A program made the position numbers and the translations under genes. This document shows positions 47,186 to 57,066 of a stretch of 64,000 bases of DNA, piece after piece. Each line of letters starts with the position of its first letter. Position 1 is the stretch's first letter. Location of the stretch: assembly GCF_006385875.1 (NCBI RefSeq), contig NZ_VFSU01000019.1, forward strand, positions 124,001 to 188,000. Direction: 5' to 3'. Origin of the DNA: Sandaracinobacter neustonicus (lineage in GTDB: Bacteria > Pseudomonadota > Alphaproteobacteria > Sphingomonadales > Sphingomonadaceae). The notes beneath the pieces are model-generated. The model did no database searches, was not told the origin of the DNA, and saw only the letters and a list, made by a program, of their open reading frames with translations.

Positions 47186-47542
47186 ATGCAGCCCATGGCC
47201 CGCATCCTCCCCGCCCTCGCCGCCCTGAACGGGCTTCTCGCCGTCACCATCGGTGCCTTCGGTGCGCACGCGATCACCGATCCGCAGGCGAAAGAGTGGA
47301 TCATCACCGCCACCCGCTTCCAGCTGCCCCACGCAGCCGCAGCCTTCGCCCTGCTCGCATGGCAACCCCGCGCGAAACTCGCGCCATGGCTGCTCACACT
47401 GGGCGCGCTGATCTTCGCGGGCGCGCTGCAAGGGCTGGCGCTCGGCGGCCCGCGCCTGCTCGGCATGGTGGCCCCGGTGGGCGGCACGCTGATGATCGCA
47501 GGCTGGGGGTGGGTTTTGGTGCAGGCGTTGCGCGGGCGGTGA
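47186..47542 (+). CDS. DUF423 family small membrane protein
   Basis: 118 residues with about four membrane segments; ALNGLLAVTIGAFGAHAITD and TATRFQLPHAAAAFALLAW are typical of DUF423 (YgdD-like) proteins of unknown function. The start could be 47186 or the in-frame ATG at 47195; neither has a good ribosome-binding site. Follows sodC after 69 bp. Confidence 0.85.
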   Translation: MQPMARILPALAALNGLLAVTIGAFGAHAITDPQAKEWIITATRFQLPHAAAAFALLAWQPRAKLAPWLLTLGALIFAGALQGLALGGPRLLGMVAPVGGTLMIAGWGWVLVQALRGR

Positions 47543-47549
47543 GGTTTTT

Positions 47550-47598
47550 TGAGGGGGCGCTGCCCCCTCAACCCCCGGCAGGGAGCCGTGCTCCCTGC
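47550..47598. repeat. Two tandem 9-bp-stem triloop hairpins
   Basis: 47550-47570 (TGAGGGGGC GCT GCCCCCTCA) and 47578-47598 (GCAGGGAGC CGT GCTCCCTGC), starting 8 bp after the DUF423 stop. The first is flanked on its left by TTTTTT, i.e. on the wrong side for a plus-strand terminator. Confidence 0.7.
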
Positions 47599-47648
47599 AC
47601 CCACATTATAATGCCATACGGCGAAGTTGCGCTGGCGGAATGGTTCAC

Positions 47649-47696
47649 TGCCTGCGGCGCTTGGGGGAGGCCCAACTCTCCCAAGCGCCGCAGGCA
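47649..47696. repeat. 17-bp perfect inverted repeat joined to the dispersed element
   Basis: TGCCTGCGGCGCTTGGG (47649-47665) and its exact complement at 47680-47696, 14-base loop. The right arm is also the first block of dispersed element copy B, so copy B carries an inverted duplicate of its own left end that copy A lacks. Confidence 0.85.
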
Positions 47697-47790
47697 ATCA
47701 AATCTGATCACACCCGCGACGCAGGAGTTTGGGCGCGACGCCAATTTAGAGGGTGCAGGGAAATCATTTCCCTGCCCGCGCGGCACGCAA
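47682..47790. repeat. Dispersed intergenic hairpin element, copy B
   Basis: Homologous to 16438-16540 over about 105 bp with small indels. Contains GCAGGGAAAT, one base, ATTTCCCTGC (47755-47764 and 47766-47775), a near-loopless hairpin that keeps pairing through substitutions relative to copy A. Like copy A it lies between convergent genes. Confidence 0.8.
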
Positions 47791-47811
47791 AAAACCTCCC
47801 CGCAAAAACCC

Positions 47812-50604
47812 CTAAGCCGCAATCCCATGGCAATGTTTGAACTTCTTGCCACTCCCGCAGGGGCACAGCGTGTTGCGCGCCACCGTGCGCTGCCAGCTTT
47901 CCGGGTCTTCCGCGACGAAGTCCGGCCCGAACAGGTGGGCGACGCTGTGGGCAGCCTCTTGTTCGTCAGTGGAAAGCGCATCGCCCATGGCAAAGGCCCC
48001 GGTGTCGCCATAGCCGGTGAAGCCCATGGAGGTGCCGCCGTCTGAGGGCAGGATCCCGGCGAGCTCCGCTCCACCGTCCAGCTTCAGGAAATCGGGCAGG
48101 TCCGGCATGGGCATGGCTTCTGGCATGCGGAATTCGGCGAAGGCCAGCGTGCGGGTCACGTCTTCGCGCACATTCTTCAGCATCCGTTCGAACAGGGCGA
48201 AGGCTTCGGCCTTATATTCGTTCAACGGCTGCTTCTGTGCATAGGCGCGCAGGTGCACAACTTGCCTGAGGGCATCCAGCGTCGCCAGATGCTCTTTCCA
48301 GAAATGATCGAGGCTTTGCAGCAGGATCTGCTTTTCCACCTGAATCCAGTTTTCTTCGGGAATCCCTGCCTGCTTCCCGGCCATCTTCTCGTCCAGCTGC
48401 GTCTGCAGCCGCTCGATGAACAGCTCCTGATCGACAGACTGTTCCTTCACCCAGCCGTCGATATCGACATCCAGATTCAGCTGGTTCGTCACGTCGGTCT
48501 TCAGGCCTTCCACATCCCATTGCTCGGGATAGACGCCTTCAGGGCAGTGGCGGTCGACGATGTCGGCAACGGTGTCGCGGCGGAATTCCTCCACGATGTC
48601 AGACACCTTGTCGGCGTCCATGATGTCGGCGCGCTGTTCATAGACGACCTTGCGCTGGTCGTTCATCACGTCATCATATTGCAGCAGTTGCTTGCGGATG
48701 TCGTAGTTGCGCGCTTCCACCTTCTTCTGCGCGGTCTCGATCGCCTTGGAAATCCACGGGTGGACGATCGCCTCGCCATCCTCCAGCCCCGAATTCATCA
48801 CCCGCGTCAGCATGTTCTGCTGGCCGAAGATGCGCAGCAGATCATCGTCGAGGCTCAGGTAGAAGCGCGAAAGCCCCGGATCGCCCTGACGGCCGGAACG
48901 ACCACGCAACTGGTTGTCGATGCGGCGGCTTTCGTGGCGCTCGGTGCCCAGCACGAACAGGCCACCGGCTTCGCGCACCTTCTCGCGCTCGGCCTGAATT
49001 TCGGCCTTGATGCGGGCAATCCCTGCTTCGCGCTCAGGGCCTTCGGGCAGTTGCGAAAGCTCGTCCTCGGTGCGGAATTCCACATTGCCGCCCAGCTGGA
49101 TGTCGGTGCCGCGCCCGGCCATGTTGGTGGCGATGGTCACGCGGCCCAGTCGCCCGGCCTGCGCCACGATATGCGCTTCCTGCTCGTGATAACGGGCGTT
49201 CAGCACCGAGTGGCGCACGCCCTCGGCGGTCAGAAATTCCGACAGCGTTTCCGATTTCTCGATGGAAACCGTGCCCACCAGCACCGGCTGGCCGATGGCG
49301 GACTTTTCCTTCACCGTCTTCACGATGGCCGCGAACTTGTCGGCTTCGTTCTTGTAGAATTCGTCCTGATCGTCCTGCCGCTTCACCGGCAGGTTGGTGG
49401 GGATTTCCACCACGTTCAGCTTGTAGATGTCGAAGAATTCCGGCGCTTCGGTCAGGGCGGTGCCCGTCATCCCGGAAAGCTTGGGGTAAAGCCGGAAATA
49501 ATTCTGGAAGGTGATGGACGCCAGCGTCTGGTTCTCGGGCTGGATCTCCACCCCTTCCTTCGCTTCCACCGCCTGATGCAGCCCTTCGGACCAGCGGCGG
49601 CCGTCCATCATCCGGCCGGTGAATTCATCGATGATGATCACCTTGCCGTCGCGCACGATGTAATCGGTGTCGCGGCGGAACATATGCACCGCACGCAGCG
49701 CCTGATTCAGGTGGTGCACCACCTGCGTATTCTCGAAATCATAGAGGTTTTCGCCCTCCAGATGCCCGGCGGCTTCCAGCGCGCGCTCGGCGAACTCAGT
49801 GCCTTCCTCCGTCAGGATGATGGATTTCGCCTTTTCATCCTTCTCATAATGGTCCGGCTGGAAGGTCTTCACCACCGCGTCCACCGCCAGATACAGGTCT
49901 GTCTTGTCGTCGGTGGGGCCGGAAATGATCAGCGGCGTGCGCGCTTCGTCGATCAGGATCGAATCGACTTCATCGACGATGGCGTGGTTGAACGGGCGCT
50001 GCACCATCTGCGAACGCTCATATTTCATATTGTCGCGCAGATAATCGAAGCCGAACTCGTTGTTCGTGCCATAGGTGATGTCGGCGGCGTAGCTGGCGCG
50101 CCGCTCCACATCGTGCATGTTGGGCACGATCACGCCCACCGTCATGCCCAGCCATTTATAGAGCAGGCCCATATGCTCGGCATCGCGCTTGGCCAGATAG
50201 TCGTTCACGGTCACGACATGCACGCCCTTGCCGCCCAGCGCGTTCAGATAGGTGGCAAGCGTGGCGACCAGCGTTTTCCCTTCGCCCGTGCGCATTTCGG
50301 CGATTTCGCCCTTGTGCAGCACCATGCCGCCCACCAGCTGCACGTCGAAATGGCGCATGCCCAGCACCCGTTTGGAGGCTTCGCGCACGGTGGCGAAGGC
50401 TTCGGGCAGCAGCTTGTCCAGCTTTTCGCCATTGGCCAGCCGCTCGCGGAAGATGCGGGTCTGGTCCTGCAGTTCGGCGTCGCTCATCGCTTCGAACTTG
50501 GATTCCAGCGCGTTGATCTGGCCAACGGCGGGCTGGAGCGACTTCACATAGCGGTCATTCGACGATCCGAAGATGGCCTTGGCGACCTTGTTCAAGCCAA
50601 GCAT
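47812..50604 (-). CDS. secA: Preprotein translocase ATPase SecA
   Basis: Motor that pushes preproteins through SecYEG, 930 residues. Walker A MRTGEGKT is at 104-111 and Walker B-type [19 protein letters not shown] follows; helicase motif [20 protein letters not shown] is present. The C-terminal zinc tail has Cys914, Cys916 and Cys925 ([14 protein letters not shown]), which binds SecB and phospholipid. A good promoter lies 59 bp upstream. Confidence 0.98.
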   Translation of the reverse strand: MLGLNKVAKAIFGSSNDRYVKSLQPAVGQINALESKFEAMSDAELQDQTRIFRERLANGEKLDKLLPEAFATVREASKRVLGMRHFDVQLVGGMVLHKGEIAEMRTGEGKTLVATLATYLNALGGKGVHVVTVNDYLAKRDAEHMGLLYKWLGMTVGVIVPNMHDVERRASYAADITYGTNNEFGFDYLRDNMKYERSQMVQRPFNHAIVDEVDSILIDEARTPLIISGPTDDKTDLYLAVDAVVKTFQPDHYEKDEKAKSIILTEEGTEFAERALEAAGHLEGENLYDFENTQVVHHLNQALRAVHMFRRDTDYIVRDGKVIIIDEFTGRMMDGRRWSEGLHQAVEAKEGVEIQPENQTLASITFQNYFRLYPKLSGMTGTALTEAPEFFDIYKLNVVEIPTNLPVKRQDDQDEFYKNEADKFAAIVKTVKEKSAIGQPVLVGTVSIEKSETLSEFLTAEGVRHSVLNARYHEQEAHIVAQAGRLGRVTIATNMAGRGTDIQLGGNVEFRTEDELSQLPEGPEREAGIARIKAEIQAEREKVREAGGLFVLGTERHESRRIDNQLRGRSGRQGDPGLSRFYLSLDDDLLRIFGQQNMLTRVMNSGLEDGEAIVHPWISKAIETAQKKVEARNYDIRKQLLQYDDVMNDQRKVVYEQRADIMDADKVSDIVEEFRRDTVADIVDRHCPEGVYPEQWDVEGLKTDVTNQLNLDVDIDGWVKEQSVDQELFIERLQTQLDEKMAGKQAGIPEENWIQVEKQILLQSLDHFWKEHLATLDALRQVVHLRAYAQKQPLNEYKAEAFALFERMLKNVREDVTRTLAFAEFRMPEAMPMPDLPDFLKLDGGAELAGILPSDGGTSMGFTGYGDTGAFAMGDALSTDEQEAAHSVAHLFGPDFVAEDPESWQRTVARNTLCPCGSGKKFKHCHGIAA

Positions 50605-50662
50605 GAGGAGCCTTCACAAATGGGGCGCGGATCGGCCAGGCAGCCGCCGCTTATCAAAGCGC

Positions 50663-50691
50663 CAAATAGGGTTGGGCCGGGGGAGCGTCAA
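50663..50691 (-). promoter_or_regulatory. Sigma70-like promoter of secA
   Basis: On the minus strand TTGACG (50686-50691), a 17-bp spacer, then TATTTG (50663-50668), 58 bases before the secA ATG. The spacing is ideal and it is the best promoter match in the window. Confidence 0.65.
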
Positions 50692-50738
50692 TTGCAGCAG
50701 CCCGCCTTTCCTGCGTTGGCTACAAAAGAAGCGGCCCG

Positions 50739-52220
50739 TCAGCGGCCGATCTCCACCGCGACCGCGTTGGACAGCAGGATGAGCTGGCCATCGCGAACAA
50801 CATCCAGCCGCAGGATATGGCGGCCCGCTGGCAGGCTGTGCGCCAGCGAAATCGTCTGCCGCCCACCCGTCAGCGGCTGCTCGGCGAGCAACACCGCGCC
50901 ATCGAACAGGCGCAGGCGGGTGCCTGCCGGGGCATCCACCTCCACCGAAAGCCGCAGCGAACCGGAAGCGGCCTTCAGCGCCCCGCCCATCACCGCAGCC
51001 GCCTTGCCGGACGTCACGCTGAAATCGAGCAGGCGGCCCGGCACGCCATCGATGTCGATGAAGGCCCTGCCCTGCCGCAACCCCTCGCGGATGGCGGGCC
51101 ATGTCAGGTCCGCCGCTCGCACCACGGTAGCGGGGCGGCCGACTGTGCCCAGCCGGTCTGCCCGGCTGCTGCCGTCATGATTGTCAGAGGCACCGATGGC
51201 CGTAACCCGGCCAGACCGCGCCTGCCAGCCCAGCCAGAATGGCGTGCCGTCCACAAGGCCCGCCACCTTGTTGTCCACGCCCGCCACCGATGCGCCGTTC
51301 ACCGCCTCGATGGCGTCCACCTTCGTGGGATCGACGTCCAGCATGGTCCAGCCGCAGCCCATGCAACGCTCGTCAGACGGCATCCCCGGGTGGTTGATCA
51401 CCAGCAGACCGCCCAGCCGGTGCACCTCGTCCGCGATGGCGTTGAAGCTGGTGGTGCCGCCTTTTGCCGCAGGCGCGATGCGAAAATCGATGGGGCGCGT
51501 CACGCCATGAATGTTGAAATGGCCGAAGAAGGTGGTGATCTCCCGCCCCGGAATCAGCAGCATGCGCGGGAAGAATGGCTGGGCTTCGCGCAGCGTTGAA
51601 TGATGGCTGACGCTGTTATGTTCGGTGATCGACACGAAATCGAGTCCCCGCGCCGCCGCCGTCTGCAACGTCAGGAACAGCGGGCACGGCACCCGCGCAC
51701 TGCCCCCTTCGGGCGCGCAACTGCCATCCGAATGGGCGCTGTGCAGGTGCATGTCACCGCGATACCAGGCAGGGCCGCGCCCGGCGGTGGGCGGGGCTTC
51801 ATCAGGCTCGCCCGCTTTCAGGAACCACAGCTTCGCCTGCCAGTTCGCCGTTACACCCTCGCGGATGTTGGGCACCGCCAGAATCAGCTTCCACCCCCCC
51901 GGCGTCATCGCGCCCGGCAGATAGGAGGGCGTCGCCTCCGTCTCGCCGATCAGAATCCGCCGCTTGTTAGAGCCGGATGCGCCGCGAAAGCCATTCGGAT
52001 CGGCCAGCCCCACGTCGATGACAGTGCGCTGCTCCAGCTGGTCGAGGCTCATTTCCACCAGCAGCCGATCCGTCCCCGGCGGCAGCGTGAACGGCACCTC
52101 TTTGTAACTCTGATGATCGGCGCGGCTGATCTGGCCGTTCAGTTCCAGATCAGCCGGCCGGTCTGCGGCGGCCAGCGGCGCTGCGAACAGAAGCAGCAGC
52201 GCCGCCAGCCAGCCCCGCAT
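50739..52220 (-). CDS. Exported PHP-type metallohydrolase, CehA/McbA family
   Basis: 493 residues. A signal peptide (MRGWLAALLLLFAAPLAAAD) leads to an N-terminal beta domain, then a PHP phosphoesterase domain with HLH...D at residues 158, 160 and 165 (GDMHLHSAHSDGS), ITEHNSVSHHS, GREITTFFGHFNIHG, INHPGMP and GASDNHDGS, the metal-binding histidine/aspartate series. A further beta domain ends it. CehA/McbA enzymes cleave carbamate or phosphoester substrates; the true substrate is unknown. It overlaps the TonB-dependent receptor stop by one base, so the two are one operon. Confidence 0.88.
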   Translation of the reverse strand: MRGWLAALLLLFAAPLAAADRPADLELNGQISRADHQSYKEVPFTLPPGTDRLLVEMSLDQLEQRTVIDVGLADPNGFRGASGSNKRRILIGETEATPSYLPGAMTPGGWKLILAVPNIREGVTANWQAKLWFLKAGEPDEAPPTAGRGPAWYRGDMHLHSAHSDGSCAPEGGSARVPCPLFLTLQTAAARGLDFVSITEHNSVSHHSTLREAQPFFPRMLLIPGREITTFFGHFNIHGVTRPIDFRIAPAAKGGTTSFNAIADEVHRLGGLLVINHPGMPSDERCMGCGWTMLDVDPTKVDAIEAVNGASVAGVDNKVAGLVDGTPFWLGWQARSGRVTAIGASDNHDGSSRADRLGTVGRPATVVRAADLTWPAIREGLRQGRAFIDIDGVPGRLLDFSVTSGKAAAVMGGALKAASGSLRLSVEVDAPAGTRLRLFDGAVLLAEQPLTGGRQTISLAHSLPAGRHILRLDVVRDGQLILLSNAVAVEIGR

Positions 52221-54676
52221 CAGAAGGTCACCGTGGCGGACGCGCGGATCACTCGGCCGAAATCAGGCCGGGCAAGGAAATATTGCGCGCCCAGATCGCC
52301 CGAGATGAAGCTGCCCGCACGCGGGTTGCCTTCGGTCAGCCCCAGCTTGTTGAACAGGTTGCTCACGTTGAAGCCCAGCGCGATATTCTCCGTCACCTGC
52401 CCGCGCAGGTTCAGCCCCACCAGCGTATAGGCCGGCAGCACCTGCGTGTTGGCGATATCCGGGTAGCGCTTGGTGTAATGCTCGATCACCGCTTCGGCCC
52501 GAAGGCGATCGTCGAACAGATTCACCCCCGGCGTCACCCGCAGCCCCAGTTTCGGGACACGCATCAACTGGTTGCCGCTGAAGTCCCAGACCTTGCCCGC
52601 GCTGTCGGTGTATTTGAAATTCTTATATTGCGGGTCCTGCCAGGTCAGCGCCACGGCCAGATCGCCCCATTCGAACGGGCGGAACATCGCTTCGGCTTCC
52701 ACGCCGAAGGTTTCCGAACCGGCAATGGCGATGCGGGATTTGTAGCTGTTGCTCGCATTGTCGAAATACCAGTCGGTCAGCGTCAGCCGCTCGAACTTGG
52801 TCCAGAAGCCGGTTACGAACAGGCTCAGCATCTCGCTGCCATATTTGAAACCGACCTCGCCCATCTTGATCGGAACCTTCGCCATGTCGGTGCGCGTCGG
52901 GTTGCCGTTCCATTCGCCCGGAGACGGCAGGCGGAAGGTGTCGGTATAGCGCGCGAACACCCCCATGTTCGGCTGGAACTGCCAGTTGGCCCCCAGCGTC
53001 CAGCCAAAGCCGGAGAAGCTCTCGTCCACATTCGTGAACGCGCCACTGAAAGTGGTGACGCTGTTGTCGGCCAGCGTCGTCGGATCGCCCAGATTCACCG
53101 TCGTCTTGCCCGCGACCAGCCCATTGAAGCTCAGCTTCTCATAACGGGCGGCGGCGTCCACCCGGATCTGCGGGGTGATCTGCCATTCGTCGCCGCCGTA
53201 AACCGCAACGCTGTCGGTGTTCATGCCCACATTGTCGAACAGCGATCCGTAACGCAGGAAGCCGTTGTCGGTCACGCGACCCACGGCCACGCCGCTCGCG
53301 TTCACTGCAGTCGCGTCCACCCGCCGCGCATTGCCGCGCACGTCCAGCAGGGTGGTGCCCATGTACCGGTCAAAGCGATATTGCGAATGGGCATAGCTCA
53401 CGCCCACCGCCAGCGCATGGTTGGCGATGTCTGCGGTGATGCGGTTGTCGCTGATCATCTCGTCCAGCGGAACCGAGACGGAGAGCAGGTTGCCCTGCAC
53501 CAGCAGGCCGTTGCCGTTGGCGTTGGAAGGCACTGCCGTGCCATCGTCGGCATAGGTCAGCCGGATGCCGGTGGCGGTGGAGAAGCCGCCCGCCTTCGCC
53601 TGGCTCAGCAGGCTGGCCTGATAATTGGCGATGGTATCCACATTGCCGGTGGGGAACAGCGCGTTGCGCAGAATGTCGCTGGTGCGATAGCGGTTGCGCG
53701 TTTCAAAGCGCACGCCGTCCATTATGCGCATCTTCGCTTCGAAGGTGATCACAGTCAGCTTGGTGTGGCTGCCTTCGGTCAGGTCGAACTCGTAGGGCCC
53801 GCCGACATTCTTGATGCTCACCAGCTTGTTGTTGCTGCCCGCCAGCGTGTCGTTCAGCGCGTCGAAGCCTGAAACCTGCTTGATGCCGCCATCGGCATCG
53901 AAGGTCAGCGGCACCGGCAGATAGAAGGGCGTGCGGTCGTCCATGTGGCGCACGTCCAGCGTCGCCGAATTCACGCCGTCGTCATAGTTCAGCGTGGCGC
54001 GGATCTGCCCGCCCTTTTCCGCCGTGAAGCCCATGTCGCGCATGCCGTCGCCCTGCCGGTAGAAGCCGCCCACGAACAGGCCCACGTTCGGGGCGATTTC
54101 CCGGCCATACCATGCGTCCACCCGGTGCGCGGTGGTGTCGGTGAAGGTATAGCGCACCGATCCCGCGCCGTCCGGCGTGTCCGTGCCCTTGCGGGTGATG
54201 AAGTTCACCACCCCGCCCGGCGCGTTGGGGGCAAAGATGGAGGCCGGGCCGCCGCGAACGGCTTCCACCCGGGCGATGGTGTCATCGATGCGGAAGCTTT
54301 GATCCGGGTTCAGATAGCCCAGCGCGCCATCATATTGCACCGGAATGCCGTTCTCATGCAGGCCGACCGAGGAATAGCCATCGGTCGGGATGCCGCGCGA
54401 ACGCACGTTGTTCGAGCCTTCGCCGCCCGAACCTTCCACCCAGAAGCCGGGCACGCGGCGGAACAGGTCAGCCGTGGAAATCGGCGGCGCCACCTTCAGC
54501 GATTGCTGATCAATGGTGGTGATGGCGAAGCTGGCTTCCGCCTTGCGCATTTCGGACCCGGCCGCGCGGCCCGTCACGATGATGGTGTCCATATCGCTCT
54601 GCGGGGCGGCCTCCTGCGCGAAGGCGGGCATGGCAACGGCGGCGAGAAGAAACGGAACAAACGAACGGCGGAACAT
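52220..54676 (-). CDS. TonB-dependent outer-membrane receptor
   Basis: 818 residues. A signal peptide (MFRRSFVPFLLAAVAMPAFA) precedes the TonB-box/plug region (DTIIVTG, then PPISTADLFRRVPGFWVEGS and PNAPGGVVNFITRKG) and a 22-strand barrel that ends in a terminal aromatic residue (VIRASATVTF). It imports a ligand of unknown identity into the periplasm, where the coupled CehA/McbA-like enzyme could process it. The start at 54676 has AAGGGG nine bases upstream; ATGs at 54697 and 54706 are weaker. Confidence 0.93.
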   Translation of the reverse strand: MFRRSFVPFLLAAVAMPAFAQEAAPQSDMDTIIVTGRAAGSEMRKAEASFAITTIDQQSLKVAPPISTADLFRRVPGFWVEGSGGEGSNNVRSRGIPTDGYSSVGLHENGIPVQYDGALGYLNPDQSFRIDDTIARVEAVRGGPASIFAPNAPGGVVNFITRKGTDTPDGAGSVRYTFTDTTAHRVDAWYGREIAPNVGLFVGGFYRQGDGMRDMGFTAEKGGQIRATLNYDDGVNSATLDVRHMDDRTPFYLPVPLTFDADGGIKQVSGFDALNDTLAGSNNKLVSIKNVGGPYEFDLTEGSHTKLTVITFEAKMRIMDGVRFETRNRYRTSDILRNALFPTGNVDTIANYQASLLSQAKAGGFSTATGIRLTYADDGTAVPSNANGNGLLVQGNLLSVSVPLDEMISDNRITADIANHALAVGVSYAHSQYRFDRYMGTTLLDVRGNARRVDATAVNASGVAVGRVTDNGFLRYGSLFDNVGMNTDSVAVYGGDEWQITPQIRVDAAARYEKLSFNGLVAGKTTVNLGDPTTLADNSVTTFSGAFTNVDESFSGFGWTLGANWQFQPNMGVFARYTDTFRLPSPGEWNGNPTRTDMAKVPIKMGEVGFKYGSEMLSLFVTGFWTKFERLTLTDWYFDNASNSYKSRIAIAGSETFGVEAEAMFRPFEWGDLAVALTWQDPQYKNFKYTDSAGKVWDFSGNQLMRVPKLGLRVTPGVNLFDDRLRAEAVIEHYTKRYPDIANTQVLPAYTLVGLNLRGQVTENIALGFNVSNLFNKLGLTEGNPRAGSFISGDLGAQYFLARPDFGRVIRASATVTF

Positions 54677-54885
54677 GCGCGAAACCCCTTTTGACATGTG
54701 CTGCATCTGGAATGCGCGCTGCGCCTAGGCCCGAACCGGGTCAGTTGGATGAAGGGGGCGTGACATTCGGATGACCGGCGCGCCCCACGCGCCACGCAAA
54801 TTTTTCCTGTGGCACAAAGGCCTCACGCGGGGACCGTGCCCACAAAATCCTCGCGCGGGGGCCGCGCCGGGGTTATGCGCGGGCC

Positions 54886-56118
54886 ATGACGACAACGCCC
54901 ATCTCGCCGCTCGCCACCCCCTTCCCCACGCTTCCCGAAGTCGCAGGCGTCCGTCGCGGCACCGCGACAGCGGGCTATAAGCCATGGACGCGCGCCGACG
55001 TCACACTGCTCGCCTTCGATGAAGGCACCAGCGTCGCGGGTGTCACCACGCGGTCGAAATGCCCCTCTCCCGAAGTGGAGCTGTGCCGCCGCCATCTGGC
55101 ATGGGGCACGGCGCGCGGGCTGGTGGTGAACGCGGGCAATTCCAACGCCTTCACCGGGATCACCGGCGCGGAAGCCTGCGCGAAGCAGGTCGCAGAGGCC
55201 GCCAACCTGATCGGCTGCGAACCCGCCGAGGTGTTCGCCGCCTCCACCGGGGTGATCGGCGTGCCGCTGCCGCAGGCCAAGGCCATCGCGGGCGTGCGCG
55301 CCGCCCACGCCGCGCTGGGCAGCGCCAGCTGGCTGGACGTCACCACCGCCATCGGCACCACGGATACCTTCCCCAAGGCCGCCGCTCGCGAAGCCATGAT
55401 CGGCGGCGTGAAAGTGGTGCTGGTGGGCTTCATCAAAGGCTCTGGCATGATCGCGCCGGACATGGCGACCATGCTGGGCTTCATCGCCACCGACGCCGCC
55501 ATCGCAGCGCCTTTCCTGCAGCAGCTGCTGGACGCGGCCAATCGCCGCACTTTCTCCTGCATAACCGTCGACGGAGACACCTCCACGTCAGACACCGTGC
55601 TGGCCTTCGCCACCGGAAAGGCCGGGCATGCTGAGCTGGAAGGCCCGGACTCGCCCGGCGCAGACGCCTTCGCCGCCGCGCTTCACGATCTGTGCCGCGA
55701 ACTCGCCCAGCTGGTGGTGCGCGATGGCGAAGGCGCAACCCGCTTCGTGGAAATCCGCGTGAGCGGCGCGGTGTCAGACGACAGCGCGCACCGCATCGCC
55801 CTGTCCATCGCCAACTCACCGCTGGTGAAAACCGCGATTGCAGGCGGAGACGCCAACTGGGGCCGGGTGGTGATGGCCGTGGGCAAGGCCGGCGAGCCTG
55901 CGGAGCGGGACCTGCTCTCCATCCGTTTCGGCGGAGTGGAAGTGGCCGCGCGCGGCATGGTGGTGGATGGCTATGACGAGGCCCCCGTCGCCGCGCATCT
56001 GGCCGGGCAAGAGGTGGAAATCACGGTCGACCTGGGCCTCGGCGACGGCCGCGCGACGGTGTGGACCAGCGACCTCACGCACGGCTATATCTCCATCAAC
56101 GCCGATTACCGCAGCTGA
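54886..56118 (+). CDS. argJ: Bifunctional glutamate N-acetyltransferase/ornithine acetyltransferase ArgJ
   Basis: Arginine synthesis: makes N-acetylglutamate and recycles the acetyl group from N-acetylornithine. At 410 residues it has the family cleavage site: the self-processing Thr is Thr195 after Ala194 in KGSGMIAPDMATMLGF, giving alpha and beta chains. Segments NAGNSNAFTGITG, VDGDTSTSDTVLAF and GGDANWGRVVMAVGKAGE are diagnostic. Divergent from the TonB receptor over 209 bp. Confidence 0.97.
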   Translation: MTTTPISPLATPFPTLPEVAGVRRGTATAGYKPWTRADVTLLAFDEGTSVAGVTTRSKCPSPEVELCRRHLAWGTARGLVVNAGNSNAFTGITGAEACAKQVAEAANLIGCEPAEVFAASTGVIGVPLPQAKAIAGVRAAHAALGSASWLDVTTAIGTTDTFPKAAAREAMIGGVKVVLVGFIKGSGMIAPDMATMLGFIATDAAIAAPFLQQLLDAANRRTFSCITVDGDTSTSDTVLAFATGKAGHAELEGPDSPGADAFAAALHDLCRELAQLVVRDGEGATRFVEIRVSGAVSDDSAHRIALSIANSPLVKTAIAGGDANWGRVVMAVGKAGEPAERDLLSIRFGGVEVAARGMVVDGYDEAPVAAHLAGQEVEITVDLGLGDGRATVWTSDLTHGYISINADYRS

Positions 56119-56147
56119 GTGCGGCGGCAACAGGGGGCGGCACGGCC

Positions 56148-57053
56148 ATGTTGATCCTGCACCACTATCCCGCCTCGCCATGGTCTGAAGTGCTGCGTCT
56201 GGCGCTGGGGCTGAAGGGGCTGGATTATGGCGCTGTCGAGGTTCCCTCGCTGCGGCCCAAGCCGGAACTGGAACTGCTGACGGGCGGCTATGTCCGCACC
56301 CCCGTGCTGCAATCCGGCGCGGACATTTTCTGCGGCACCGCCGCCGCCATTGATGCGCTGGAAATGCTGCACCCCAGCCCCAGCCTGTTCCCGGAACCGC
56401 TGCGGCACGGCCACCGGCTGCTGGCGGAACTGGCGCAGGGCAGCGTGTTCGTCGCAGCCGCAGGCGCTGCCATGGGGGAATTGCCGACAACAGGGCTTGA
56501 AGCCTTCTGGGCAGACCGGGAACGGCGCTTCGGTCTGAAGCCGGACGCCTTCCGCGCCTTGGCCCCGCATCTGGCCGCGCAATTCGCCGCTCATCTCGCC
56601 AATCTGGAAGCCGCCCTGTCAGACGGGCGGGCCTTTCTGGGCGGAGATACGCCCGGCCATGGCGACCTCGCCCATTATCAGCTGCTCTGGTTCCAGAAGC
56701 CCCGCCTTGGCGGAGACCTCTCCCCCCTGCTGGCAAACAGGCCACATCTGGGCGCATGGGCGCTGCGCGTGGCAGACATCGGCCATGGCCGCCCCACGCC
56801 GATCACCGCGGCAGAGGCCATCGCCGCCGCCAGTTCGTCAGAACCACGCGTGCGCGGCATCGTCGCCGCCGATTCGGGCTTTCAGGCGGGGCAGACGGTG
56901 CTTGTGTCTCAGGAAGGCTCCACAGACGCAGCCGTGGAAGGCAGTCTCGCGGTGCTGACAGACAGGCGCATCACCCTGCTCAGGGACACGCCCGAAACAG
57001 GGCCGGTCGCCCTGCACTTCCCCCGGCTGGGGCAGATCGTGCGGGGGGCATAG
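56148..57053 (+). CDS. GST-fold protein with C-terminal extension
   Basis: 301 residues. The first ~80 residues are a GST-type thioredoxin fold (LILHHYPASPWSEVLRLALG, GYVRTPVLQSGADIFCGTAA) and a helical domain follows (GRAFLGGDTPGHGDLAHYQL). The last ~75 residues, after PITAAEAIAAAS, go beyond a normal GST and include SLAVLTDRRITLLRDTP, a small beta-rich segment that I cannot assign. Starts 29 bp after argJ in the same direction and ends in a short hairpin shared with the convergent trxA. Confidence 0.78.
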   Translation: MLILHHYPASPWSEVLRLALGLKGLDYGAVEVPSLRPKPELELLTGGYVRTPVLQSGADIFCGTAAAIDALEMLHPSPSLFPEPLRHGHRLLAELAQGSVFVAAAGAAMGELPTTGLEAFWADRERRFGLKPDAFRALAPHLAAQFAAHLANLEAALSDGRAFLGGDTPGHGDLAHYQLLWFQKPRLGGDLSPLLANRPHLGAWALRVADIGHGRPTPITAAEAIAAASSSEPRVRGIVAADSGFQAGQTVLVSQEGSTDAAVEGSLAVLTDRRITLLRDTPETGPVALHFPRLGQIVRGA

Positions 57054-57059
57054 CCCCCC
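57043..57059. terminator. Triloop hairpin between convergent GST-like gene and trxA
   Basis: GGGGGGC, ATA, GCCCCCC: a 7-bp stem that includes the GST-fold gene stop codon and ends 7 bp from the trxA stop. With only 13 bp between the two genes it may serve both strands as a stop or pause signal. No T-run. Confidence 0.4.
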
Positions 57060-57066
57060 ACAACGC

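Noticed and set aside
47550-47570. Classical intrinsic terminator for DUF423 gene or secA
   Set aside because: The T-run is on the wrong side of the stem for the plus strand, and on the minus strand the stem is followed by A residues.
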